Origin: Canna indica
Lineage: Eukaryota > Streptophyta > Magnoliopsida > Zingiberales > Cannaceae
NCBI GenBank assembly: GCA_034359265.1
Contig: CP136894.1
Span: forward strand, 34,440,501-34,504,500
Direction: 5' to 3'
DNA length: 64,000 nucleotides
Part shown: positions 35,501 through 46,239 of the stretch, piece after piece
Layout: each line of letters begins with the position of its first letter
Position numbering within the stretch: position 1 is the first letter of the stretch
Made by a program: the position numbers and the translations under genes
Notes under the pieces: model-generated
What the model was told of the DNA's origin: nothing
The model's database searches: none
What the model saw: only the letters and a program-made list of their open reading frames with translations

Positions 35501-35843
35501 GGGTCCGTAGCTTGAGATTTCACCATCTCTTCTACACCTTATCTCGATTCGAAAATGACACTAGAGAGTATAGCGTCTTCACCTCCTAGGTTTGATGAAT
35601 CTAATTTTGGTCTTTGGAAGAGTAGAATGTATACTTTTCTAAAGACTCAAGGTTTAGGTGTATTTAACATGGTAAAAATAAAATATATTGAACCTAAGGA
35701 AAATATGGATTCATGGACCCAAGAATAAATTAAAATGTTCGAGTTAAATATTAAAGCTACAAATTGCATATTTTGTTCTTTGAAAGATAATGTACTTGAG
35801 AAAATCATGCATTGTACTTCTGCATATGATATTTAGAATACTT

Positions 35844-38483
35844 TGTCACGCCCCAACTCAGGATCACGTGACGGCCAGGATATACGTGCCTATTCCCTGA
35901 AGCCTAACCCATGCACATGCCAACATCATAAACAATAAGTAAATAATAGCTTTTATTAATAAAAGAACCAAAATAGATTTTCATTTCAAAACAATAATGT
36001 TTTAAATACATATCTCAAGTGCGAAAATAAATCGAAGAGCAACAGTTCTTTTAATAAATGAAACTGAATAAAACGTGAATTTTCCCACGGGACTACAACT
36101 CCAAATACCAAAATAAAAGTGCATGACAATCTACTACAGAATCGACTACGACCCCTAACTAGGACTGGTATGAGATCATGTGGCTCCTCTGCCCTCCAGT
36201 TGCGCCAAGTGCTCCAGCCTACCTCACCGATCAGGTTCTGCAAAACAAAATAAAACAATGACAACGGGTGAGTTCAAAGAACTCAGTGAGCAGTTTTACC
36301 AACCCTCACAAATCAACATCATATAGATAACAAGAATATGTCTATCTCTACAAAGGCAATGTCACAAAGGTATGACTAGCTACCAGGCCAACAGGCCACC
36401 CATGCCCACGACATCTAGTTCTTCAAAGAGGTGCATCAGGCCGAAGCCCTATCATGCTCGAAGGCAACGTCACTTAAAAACGTGCATCAAGTCGAGCTCT
36501 ACCATGCCCAACGGCAACATCACCATCACAGAGGTGTATCGGGTCAAAGCCCTACCATGCCCAAAGGCAACATCACCATCAATGAGGTGCATCGGGTCGA
36601 ATCCCTACCATACCTAGAGGCAACATCACCGTCAAGAGGTGCATCGGGTCGAATCCCTACCATGCCCAAAGGCAACATCACCCTCAAGAGGTGCACGGGT
36701 CGAATTCCTACCATGCCCAAAGGCAACATCACCATCAAGAGGTGCATCGGGTTGAATCCCTACCATGCCTAAAGGTAACCGCGCACATATCAGGATAATC
36801 GGAGGCCCTCCGAACTTATTCTGCAGGTTGGGAATTTACATCCAACCACACGGGCGTAGCCCGTAACCTGGCTCCTAAATGAGTCGCTCACTATGAAGCG
36901 TGTCCTCACTATCAGGATATGATGCATCAAGACCTAAGTCAAGATTCTCCTACGGTGTCCTAAGGGTGTCCTCACTATGAAGCGTCTCAACACTTCAAAC
37001 CCGACCCTTACCCCTTAGACCCGCAACATCATGAACCCGTGTGGTTTTATTTCATTAATACATTGTAAGTTGGTTCATAACAGATTATGCTCACCCTTAG
37101 ACCCAATTTTAATTATAGAATTAAAATCTAGATAATCTCAATTAGGGTTTTGTTCTGCCCAAAAGTACTGTGTATACCCCGAATCTACTCTTCAAAGTGT
37201 GTCATATGTTTCCAAACTATATTTTCTGGTCAAAATGATATGTTACACGACTATAATCAAAGATCAAATCACGTAATAACAGAGAAATTAAAAATCAGCC
37301 CAGATTCAATAAACAACACATAAATTTCAGAAAACTGAAATTTTCAGCATAATATGAAATAAAATCCGAATTTTGCAGAATTAAATTCCTAAATTTCTAA
37401 CATCACATATTCAAGTCATCATGCCAATCATGCATACAATCTCATAATTTTTACTAAATAAAAACTAGCGCATATAACAAGAATTCCTTAATCAAGAATC
37501 AAACATTAAGATCAAGAACTCTTAATTAGTCATTTTCAAGATCTCAATCCTACCACATGATTTCTACCAAAATCATAGATTTAATCGTAAGCATGGAATC
37601 CACAAATCAAGAAACCAAATTGGGAGAATAAATCATGATTTGCACATCAAGAAAACATGGCAAGAACTCGAAGAAAATCCAAGAACAAGGCATAAATACT
37701 GAGCCGTCACGAATGGCTTCAAAAAATTCGATTAAAATCCCGAAGAGAGAGGGTAAACCACTCACCTTAATTTGGAAAAATATTAGGAAAGAAATCCCGG
37801 ACAACGGCCTCGAATCCGGCTTCAAAAGGCCGACGACTCAACCCAAAAAAATAGCTCCAAGGGGGAAAGAAGAGAGGGAGAGGAAGCAGGCGGCTCAGCT
37901 CGGCTCCTCTCGGCTTGGCTCCAAAGAGAAAAAAGGAAGAGAGGAAGAGGAAGAAGAATCTGGCGGCTCGGCTCAGCTCGGCTCGGCTCTGGGTGACTAC
38001 GGCTCCAAGGAGAAAAGAGAAAGGGGGTTGGCGGCTTGGCTTGGCTTGGTGGCTAACTCCATTTCTCAACTTTTTAGGTGGCTCCAAAATAGGAGCCACA
38101 AGCAATGAGGGGGGGGTTTATACACCCTCCTCAACCCTAAGTCGTTACACCCTTAATTCACAACCTGCATCCACTTTAAGCCAAAACTAAAATTCGCTAA
38201 CCCGATAGACTTAAATAATTTAATTAATCTCATTCTAATAAATCACGAATAATTAATTAAATACTCATATGAATATAATTAGCAATTATGTGCACACAAC
38301 ACCAAATTAAATACTCTCAACTACCCAAGCCTAAAAATTTATAAATTTATAAATTTATATTCTACTTACCCGAGCTCGCAAGCTCACTCTGTACCATGAG
38401 TCGACTTAACTCGACCACGAACTAGTCCGCTAGGCTGGCAAATATACATAAAAGGAAAAATAATAAATATCTAGGATATTACA
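35844..38483 (-). mobile_element. Solo LTR nested in Sirevirus gag, TSD tactt
   Basis: Starts TGTCACGCCCCAACTC and ends GATATTACA, with exact tactt at 35,839-35,843 and 38,484-38,488. It is the same family as the solo LTR at 4,124-6,682. It represents the third nesting level (LINE, Sirevirus, LTR). Open frames at 37,635-38,190 fall in a G/A-rich LTR zone and are not genes. Orientation is inferred from the Tekay-related family. Confidence 0.9.
36440..36780. repeat. 52-bp tandem repeat inside solo LTR, about 7 copies
   Basis: The unit contains ACCATGCCCAAAGGCAACAT and GAGGTGCATCGGGTCGAA. Copies of the ACCATGCC word lie at about 36,448, 36,501, 36,553, 36,607, 36,659, 36,710 and 36,762. The sister LTR at 4,124 has only one or two traces (near 4,750). 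Confidence 0.85.
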
Positions 38484-39590
38484 TACTTTGAACATGCTTT
38501 AAGATTATGCTAAAACTGAAGAACTCGTTACTGTAAATGAAGGAGACGATGACAATTGTCATGCTCCTATATCTAATGAAGTTCTTGAAGTTTTTAGTGT
38601 TTCTAGTCAAAGAAGTATAAAGAGTCGAAAGAGAAAGCTGGTATGTCACCTCTGCAATGAGAAAAGGCACGCGAAAAAGAATTGCCCTAAATATGAAGAA
38701 CAAGACAAAGAAGAGGTCGAATGCTTCAACATCATCATCCCATTCAAATGAAACGTCCTCTTGCAATAATTATGAAGCTACCTCAAAAGCTTGCCCCATG
38801 AATGATAATGATGAGGTACTCTCCTTTCCTTCTAATCATGTTAATAAAAATGATAGTATTAACTTATCTAGTTTTCATGATTTTGATGATTTGATGAATG
38901 AGTATACAATCATGTATGCCTTGCTTTTAAAAAAGAATAAGGAAAATAAAAGGATTATAAATAAGAATTCTAGGCTTAGTTCATATGTGCATACTCTAGA
39001 ATTAAAAAATGAAAAATTGAAATTTGGCTCACTTGATCCATGCCATGATAACTTAGAATCTGAGCTTAAAGCATTGAAACACAAAAATGATAATTTAAAA
39101 AATTGAAATAGCATATTGAAAACTCAATTATATGCTATTCAAAAATCTATGAATGATTTGAAAAGTAAAGTTGTTTTCTTGAGTAAGAAAGTAAATGAAT
39201 TTAAGAATGTCTCATCTCCTAAGAACAGTAGAATAAAAAATGCTTATGTAAAGAATGACAATGTTGGTCATCATTCTCATGTTAGTCATTTCACACTTAA
39301 ACATCAAGCTAAAAAGAAAAATGCTTCACTTAAGAATGCTCATGTCCATCATTTTTCTCATGACAAACATTCCAACATTAAATCTCATGTCCATAATGAA
39401 AGGAAGAAATTTAATGGACATTGTTTTTGTTGCGGTGTATATGGGCATGCTATATATGATTGCGCATTTAAGATGAACCCAAGTGGAGTTAAAACACTTT
39501 GGGTAGCTAAGCCCTCTAACACTCAATGACCCAAAGTTATTTGGGTACCAAAGGTCCCATGCTCTTTTGTAGGGGGAGCAACCGCACAAG

Positions 39591-41842
39591 GGTAAAGGAA
39601 AATGAAGAATTGAAATTGACCATGGACATCAATGAAAAATCCATCTTTGGTTGCAACTTCAAGCCATGAAGATGTCATAGGTATGAAAATTGGCATCTAG
39701 GTATCTTCGGTATCATCTCCTGTTATCTCTTGCTAAAATTATAGTTGGAGTTTGATATATGCTTAATATTAGTAGATTTTTACTCTCGATATGTTTCAAA
39801 AACAATTTTAATTTTTTATTTTCGGTCTCTTCGGAGACCTAAGTGGCCTGTAATAGGCCTAAGCGACCTTGCGGTTCTAAATCGTAGGCTCATTGTGGCC
39901 TTTCGGTTTTCAACCAATAGGAAGGATTGGAGATCATGTTTTCATTAATATTATATTTATGATCTCTTAAAAAATTCGTTTTTGGATTCATGACAACATA
40001 TTTTGAAACAGATTTCAAACTATTTAGCAAAGTAAAATTTGAAATCGATACTTGGTTTTCTCTTTGCTATCTAGTACGATAACTTGTTAGTAGTCACATT
40101 TCCATTATGTTATTAATGAATATTGCTTGCAAGTTATCAAAAATGTGATGAAAGACTAGTAGAGCAAAACTAAAAAGGGAAATGAAAAGTTTGAAAAATT
40201 TCGAAGAATGAGGTATGAGTTCAATTTTGCAAAAATACTTGTATAATAATTTATTATTCATAATTAATGAAGTCTCTATGCTCATGATTGTCTTTGCTTG
40301 ATAAATATATGAAAGTTCATGAGTAAGTAAATCTTTGATAACTTAGGCAATTTCATATCTTGATTGGATGAAATTTGCTCTAAGTTAGAATTTTTATTAG
40401 AGATCTCATTTTCTATGGATTGGCAAACATATTTTAAATACACACATCACATGAATCTAGGTTGTTACACTTGGTATCACATGAAAACTCATAACTATAA
40501 GAACAATGTGATCACTAGATTAGTTTATGAGACTCAAATTGAAAATGTTTGACCTAAGTCAACAATTTGACTTAAAAATCTTTTATTCAGTTAAATTTTC
40601 ACAAACATGTTAAAATTCACTCATGTTAAATGTCCAAGTGTCTAAGTTAGAGAAAACATGAGTAGATAGCGAAATATGATACTTAGTATTTTTATGGGTA
40701 CAAGCACACTTTGATTAAAATTGTGCAAAGCTCATATCTTGATTAAACGACATTAATGTCACTTAAAACTTGATAAACGAGTGTTAAATGATCATATCTT
40801 GATATCTAGAAATTTTGAGCAAAATTTGAAATCAGTGGATAAATGACCCATGTTTACAAAAATGCCACTGAAATCTTGTAGGATTTCTAGAAAATTATAG
40901 AGACAATCTTTTTGAGTGATTCTTGACTTCCTGGAATCCTCATAGAGTCTAATTCGTGTAAAAAAAATTTCATAAAATTTGAATGCTCACATCCTCTCAA
41001 AAATATTTTTTCCTTAAGGGATAAAAACCAGGGCAGATCAAGCGGTCGATCGGCATTCGACCGCCCGATCGACCGGCGGGCGAAAAATGATCCGGATCGC
41101 CCGTTCTTTGGCCAGATTTAATCCTGGCCATTCAAACCGTTGGTTTAAGACCGAATCTAGGGCTTCCTTGCCCATTCGACCGGCGGCCTCATTCCAAGAC
41201 TTCTCCTTTCATCTTCTAGGGTTCTACCTCCTCTCCAAGACTCTTCTCCAAGGTAAAAACCCTTCCTTCATCCATCATTCGTGAAGTTGCTCTCAAAAAT
41301 ATGATTTCTTCACTTTTACTCTCACAATGTGTGGATTCATACATAAAAATATCATTCATGCTTATTTTTCTTGGATGATAACTTCTCTTTAGCATGTTTA
41401 CTCCAAAAACGAGTTTTCTTTCAACAAAAATCAAATATCCCATGTTTTCTTCAAATGATTCATCATTTACTCTTTAATAGAATTTTAGTTTGAACAAAAA
41501 TTGTTAGTCAAAGACTCTCTTGTTTTTCTTTCGTGAGTTTTTCTTAACTTTAACTTTAGCCTTCTTTAAAAAATTTATTTTGGTCAAAAAGGAAAATATT
41601 TCTTATTCTTCTCTAGTCAAAACAATTTTTTTTTATCTCTTCATTTATGGATCACTTTGTTTAATCTTTCCTTTTTATTTTGATTTAGTTTTATTTATCT
41701 TGAGATTTAATGAGAAAATCTTTTTGTTCTTGCATGAATCTACGCTGATCTTTAAACTTTTAGCTTTCTTTCATTTGCGTTAAAAGCATGCATCTTTCAT
41801 TTAAAATTAATCATCTACATCATTTTCATAATTGTCTTGCAG
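39591..41842 (+). other. Non-coding stretch in place of Sirevirus pol
   Basis: About 2.25 kb where protease-integrase-RT-RNase H should be. It is AT-rich with no recognisable pol remnant in any frame. It includes one palindromic cluster like that of the LTRs (41,040-41,085). From about 41,090 a stretch resembles a transcript leader plus intron: CT-rich text, 'ccaaggtaaaaaccc' near 41,248 as a possible donor, and a T-rich tract ending in 'cttgcag' at 41,842. Confidence 0.55.
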
Positions 41843-41843
41843 A

Positions 41844-43033
41844 ATGGCACCCAAAACTAAGCTCCCATCCTTACCTGATAACCTTTTGACCCAATTAGGT
41901 AAGAAACAAGCTGCTAAGTTTGTTGATAGAGCCATCCTGCAAACATGGCCAGTTAATTTAGATGACCTGGAACAATTTGATATCCGAGGGAAACTTGTTA
42001 GTATGGGATGAGTATAATTTCTAGGAAAAAAAGTATCGGTATGCCCCATCCTAGTAAAAGCCCTTTTCTCTAACCTAGTGATAAAAAAGGCAAGGCTTAG
42101 TGATGATTTAGTTCTTTGATCTGAAATCTTGGAAAAATCTATAGTCATCACCAAATCCCTTATCAGAGATGCATTTTGGTTTCCTCTAGTGGGAAGACAA
42201 ATTTACAAGATGTCCACACATCGTTTTCATGAGGAGTTTCCTCCTAATGAAATTGTGTCAACTATTTATCCTGGGGATTATCAGGGAATGATCCCCACCC
42301 AAAGCATCAAACTGTCAATCACTGTCAGGATCATGCATCTTATCATCTCATATAATATTCTTCCTATGGCAGGTCACTATGATGAGGTCACCTCTATGAG
42401 TTCTAGGGTTCTTTTCTTTGCCATGTCTTGCATTCCTATAGATATCCCTGACCTCATGCTTAGGTATATAGCTGAAGTCCATTCCTCCAAAAAACAAGGC
42501 CTACCATATGCCTCAGTGATCTCTCATTTCATATATGAAGCTGGGGTAAATAGATCTAGATTTGAAATAGAGCCCATTCTTAGAGCCATAGATTCTTCCT
42601 CCCTTAGCCGCATGAAGATCCTTGAACATTTGCCGCGCGCGGCAAAAGAACGTGAGGAGATCCTGTGGAACAGGTTGAGCATGACACAGAGATGGAGGAA
42701 GACGAAGCTGGTGGAGGTTCATCATCTAGCACTTCCCTAACGCGTCTAAGTGATCTAGAGGATCGCTTTGCTCAGTTTCACATCGGTCAGATGGAATGGA
42801 ACAAAAACACATCAGAACGCATGGACGAATAAGGCCGTCAGATGGACGAGTATGGTATCATGATCGGTGACCATGGCCGATGCATCGACGAGTATGGTCA
42901 ACGTGTTGGCCAGTATGGTCAGCAAATAGATGAGTACGATCATCGAGTTGATGAAATGTATGAGAGAGTGGATGAGATGTGGCAATATTATCAGTCGCAT
43001 TTACCACCTCCTCCACCACCTGAGGACGAGTAG
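41844..43033 (+). pseudogene. Extra ORF in the Sirevirus derivative (plant-transposon-protein-like)
   Basis: The ATG at 41,844 follows an acceptor-like TCTTGCAG. The text opens APKTKLPSLPDNLLTQLGKK. A long part follows (42,129-42,740) with VGRQIYKMSTHRFHEEFPPN and ILRAIDSSSLSRMKILEHLP. The C-terminal heptad-like region has repeated (I/V)DEY/VDEM words and a proline stretch before DE and stop (42,842-43,033). It resembles the 'putative plant transposon protein' group often found in LTR elements; this is a recollection, not a search. Stops at about 42,009, 42,118 and 42,829 and a frameshift near 42,735 break it. An alternative is a Sirevirus env-like protein, which also tends to be coiled-coil and to lie before the 3' LTR. 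Confidence 0.5.
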
Positions 43034-43383
43034 TCCTCTTTGATGTATTGATGTATTGATGTTGATGTATTCATCTTATGCACATGTATTTGTTTGACTA
43101 TATGATGGTTAGTAATGTAAGTGTTACTTTTTTTTTCTCATGTATGCTTGCTATGTTTATTTTTTTTGATGAATGACAAAAGGGGGAGAATATATTAATA
43201 TATGTTTATCGATAGGGGGAGTACAAAATGAATACATTCATTTCAAGTATCAAAAGGGAAAACTAGAAAATATATGCATATAGATGGGGAGCTCAAATTG
43301 AATACATTGCTTTATTTCCTTGATGTCTCCTTGTACCTTGATATTTATCGTCAATGGTTTGTCATCATCAAAAAGGGGGAGAT
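43034..43383 (+). promoter_or_regulatory. 3' untranslated region with repeated PPT-like runs and true PPT
   Basis: Purine runs AAAAGGGGGAGAA (about 43,180), GATAGGGGGAG (about 43,211) and GATGGGGAG (about 43,284) precede the true PPT AAAAAGGGGGAGA (43,370-43,382). This is the same arrangement as upstream of 7,274. Confidence 0.7.
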
Positions 43384-44924
43384 TGTTAGCTAAAGGGTTC
43401 CTCCTTCATGCTTTATTCTCCTCATAATTATTTTGATGATAACAAACCTATTTAACAAGTGTTTGAAGTATGAAAATTGTAGGATCGATGAAAGATACGT
43501 CAAGCCTTACGCCTCTCGATCAATCCTCCAAACAGATCAATGCATGCATCAAAAATGTGTTGGATAGCATGGAGAATCCTTCAAAGATAAAGCACGCTGA
43601 AGAACGAAGCCGGAAAACCAAGCGCGAAATGAGAAAGCCAAGAAACATATTTTCCAACTCGAGTTCGGTTGACCGGAAGTTCGACCGAATGATGTTATGT
43701 ATTTGGCAGCAGCCAATTCGGTCGACCGAATGATGCACAAAAGAGGCAGTAGCCGTAGAAGGCTACGTCGATCGACCGATCGATGCCAAATATTGGTAGA
43801 ATGCTCATCGGTCGACCAGATGGCATAGCGTGATTCGGGGATCTCGGCATCACTGATTCGGTCGACTGATTGGTCGATCGGATCCGGGATAGCCAAATCC
43901 CACGATAATCGATCGACCCGTCGGTCGACCGATTGGCGTGTAATAGCTAGCTTCGATCGATCGACTGGTCGACCGCATTGGAAATAGATATTTTTTCGTC
44001 AACCGATCGACCCGTCGGTCGACCGATCAAGGGAAAAAACTTACAGTAAGCCAGCGGTCGATCGATCGATCGATCGACGATTCGACCGGACCATCGACCG
44101 GGCGTCTATAACGATCAAAAATAATCCCGTTGACGCCCTATTTCAGCTGGATTTATAAATCTCCCTTCTAATCTTTTTTATCACTCTTTCTCTCAGATTC
44201 TTGGATGATAAAAAGCTTCAAAGAGTGATTCAATTGCATCCTTCAAACCTTCAAGTGCTAAAGTTCATCGGCTGAGTCTTGATCCCCTGCTCTCAAAAAG
44301 AGTTTACTTTCAAAAGGGTTCATCAAGCGGTTAGGCGCGGGAAGAAGAGGCGTCTAAGTGTGATAAGCTATTATTCCTCTTCTTGTAACAAGTTTTTGTC
44401 TATTTTGTTCCTCAAACTCTTTGTATTTGATTTGTAGGAAGACCTAGGTTGCTAGGTCTTGTGTGCGAAAGTGTTTTCCTTGTTGTGAAGGAGTAAAACC
44501 ACTTGTATAAACTTAGTTTTATTAGGATTAGTTAAGTTGTCCATTAGGGTTGAGGTGGATGAGTGCTCCCGATAAGAATGCGGAGACTTCCTGGTGTGGA
44601 AGTACCTTAGGTCGAGAGTGCGACTCTTCGAGTCAAAGTCCTCATAGTAAGGGAGACAAGAATTAATCTAGTAAACTTAGTTTGAAAATTCTAAGCGGGG
44701 TGCTTAGGTAGTGGAGTAGGTATTGGGGCCGAACAACTATAAATCCATGTGTTTGCTTGATATTTTGCTAGCTCTTAAATTGCTTCATCATTCATCGATT
44801 TAGCATTTAGTAGTCGAATTACACATTGTCTAAATAATTCAATAATCGATTAAAATCGAATTAGGCAAATAGTATTAGACAACACACTATTCACCCCCCG
44901 TCTAGTGTGCGGATTCTTACAACA
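43384..44924 (+). mobile_element. Sirevirus derivative 3' LTR
   Basis: Pairs with 33,926-35,486. It starts TGTTAGCTAAAGGG and ends ATTCTTACAACA, 1,541 bp. Substitutions are scattered, and the largest differences are in the palindrome array (43,665-44,100), where whole words are lost or gained. Confidence 0.9.
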
Positions 44925-44929
44925 TCGTC

Positions 44930-45583
44930 TACTTTTAAAACTTTTCTAAACGATTGAGCGATCGCAACGATAGAATAATGGTGCCAAAACTCGAGGGGAA
45001 GAGACTGGAGTCTGATCTAAACCGGGGAAGTAGCAAACGTCTCTTCCCATGGGCGAAAGAGGGGTTTCCAACAGGCATAAGTCTTAACACGTCTCCACGG
45101 AAAATTTAGGGCCCTTCGATTAGGGCATGATAGCAGAATCAACATAATGGAATCGGAATACAAAAAATCCTTCATCCAAATTTAGAGCCGATTGAAAACC
45201 AAAAGTAGACTAGATTCGAGACACCAGTGTCTTACAAAGTCGAGAGGAAGGGGCTTACCTAAAAATTTGCCGATAAGGCTTTTTTCCCATTACTAACACC
45301 ATGATTCAGCCTGTTTGATGGAGAAGGAGATTCTATCAACGATTGCCGATTGTATCCTTGAAAGAGTCGGAGAGGAAACCCTAGTTCCAAAACTAGAGTT
45401 TCCTTGACGAAGCAACTTAGCCCACGATAGGAGCTTTTGGGACTCCGGAGGGGAAACAGGATGAAGACCAGGCGATTTGGAGGCGATAGCCTCTGGCGAT
45501 CGTTGAGATCCATCAAGGGGATCGGGTGGTTGAGGGGGCGACGGGGGAGGAGGCGAGGGTTTCAGAAGAGGGGAGGCACTCAT
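44930..45583 (-). pseudogene. LINE ORF1 N-terminal part (DUF4283 region)
   Basis: Starts at 45,583, opening SASPLLKPSPPPPSPPQPP. The text then has SWAKLLRQG and VDRISFSIKQAESW. Further on, in shifted frames, GKPLPLDFVRHWCLESSL, then ALNFPWRR, and AIAQSFRKVLKVD lead to the Sirevirus edge. That order is the DUF4283 domain found in plant L1 ORF1. The 5' untranslated part is only about 40 bp to the TSD. It was first suspected to be a separate proline-rich gene. Confidence 0.75.
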
Positions 45584-45636
45584 CGCGCGAGAGAGGTAGC
45601 TTATGCTAATTAACTCATTCTAACTAAGAGGTATAT

Positions 45637-46150
45637 TTACAAATGTATAGTTACATAGTAGAAGTAGTCAAAGCCTTTGGATTAAGTGTCTTAAATGCTA
45701 CAAAGAAACTTCCTTTTGCAGCCTTCCTTGATTATTGAAAATCCTAGTGTTTCTCTCTAATCAAATGGTGGCTGTCCATCTACATAATTCCCCTCGTTTT
45801 CTTATCGCACTTTCCTTCTTCTTTACTCATGGTACTTTTTTGTTTAAAATTGCTCCAATAATAAAAGCAAGTGTAGATTGGATGTGAACGAGGATTTTGT
45901 TCCACCAGTATTTTATTGAAGGGATAGTCAAAGAAAAGATGAGTAATTTTCTGGCTCCTAATTTCACAAACAATAGGTGTAGTCTAATTCCACCATTATA
46001 CCATGTTTCATAAGTACATCATCTGTGTGCACTCTATTCTTCAATAAAATTCAATTAAAGGTTTTAACTTTAGCTTGCGAATCTGCCTTCCATAGAGCCT
46101 TGCACCATTCCACTCTTGTGCTCCTCATTGAGAGTGTCATATAACAAGAG
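45637..46150 (-). pseudogene. LINE zf-RVT fragment
   Basis: On the minus strand from about 46,115: VEWCKALWKADSQAKVKTFN, then ILLKNRVHTDDVLMKHGI. Further down the strand come a hydrophobic block and ERNTRIFNNQG. These match the zinc-binding region at the end of plant L1 ORF2. It is a separate, older fragment lying just outside the 5' TSD of the large LINE. Confidence 0.6.
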
Positions 46151-46152
46151 TT

Positions 46153-46218
46153 TATCAAGAATATGCTACATCCGTTAACATGATATTATCAAGAATATGC
46201 TACATCCATTAACATGAT
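46153..46218. repeat. Short tandem duplication, 33 bp x 2
   Basis: TATCAAGAATATGCTACATC occurs twice in direct order followed by TTAACATGAT; two base differences. Confidence 0.8.
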
Positions 46219-46239
46219 TTTATCATGTGTTCATGCTTG

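Larger units (their letters stand above)
35555..39590 (+). pseudogene. Sirevirus gag, interrupted by a solo LTR
   Basis: The ATG at 35,555 opens with TLESIASSPPRFDESNFGLW, a typical Sirevirus/copia gag start. The frame runs to the TSD at 35,839. It resumes in register at 38,489 (NML, then DYAKTEELV) when the inserted LTR is removed. Part of the capsid region is missing compared with normal gags. A first knuckle CHLCNEKRHAKKNC lies near 38,645. A long lysine/asparagine-rich, probably coiled-coil segment follows (38,840-39,250), then a second knuckle CFCCGVYGHAIYDC near 39,420. Extended C-terminal gag with coiled coil is usual for Sireviruses. Stops at 35,725, 35,834, 39,104 and 39,527 and a frameshift near 38,700 disable it. 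Confidence 0.8.
33926..44924 (+). mobile_element. Complete gag-only Sirevirus derivative, TSD tcgtc
   Basis: LTRs at 33,926-35,486 and 43,384-44,924, exact TSD tcgtc (33,921-33,925 and 44,925-44,929), PBS at 35,488, PPT at 43,370. It lies in LINE ORF1, whose frame resumes exactly across it. Inside: gag with two zinc knuckles, a 2.2-kb non-coding stretch, and an unrelated ORF. Protease, integrase, RT and RNase H are all absent, so it must have moved with enzymes supplied by another Sirevirus. A 2.64-kb solo LTR interrupts gag. Without that the element is about 8.35 kb. Confidence 0.9.
22575..45624 (-). mobile_element. L1-type LINE with perfect 12-bp TSD, split by four insertions
   Basis: The target duplication taagaggtatat occurs at 22,563-22,574, next to the A-tail (T run at 22,576-22,584 on the plus strand), and at 45,625-45,636 beyond the 5' end. 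Removing the inserted elements leaves about 5.8 kb, normal for a full-length plant L1. ORF1 and ORF2 are both recognisable and read across each insertion site. Insertions, from the 3' end: hAT fragment, CACTA, gypsy-type solo LTR and Sirevirus derivative. All ORFs carry stops. Confidence 0.9.

Noticed and set aside
36440..36780. CRISPR-like array of ~52-bp repeats
   Set aside because: Units are contiguous with no unique spacers, the sequence is plant LTR DNA, and no cas genes are present; it is a simple tandem repeat.
37635..38190. 157-codon Lys/Glu-rich frame and antisense partners
   Set aside because: Inside the solo LTR 35,844-38,483; the sister LTR has the matching zone (6,105-6,385) with different frames.
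4124..38483. The two sister gypsy-type LTRs as ends of one huge element
   Set aside because: Each has its own different TSD (attat and tactt) and unrelated nested context.
45293..45583. Proline-rich minus-strand frame as a separate host gene
   Set aside because: Its continuation through 44,930 and across the Sirevirus reads as a LINE ORF1, and the LINE TSD lies just upstream.
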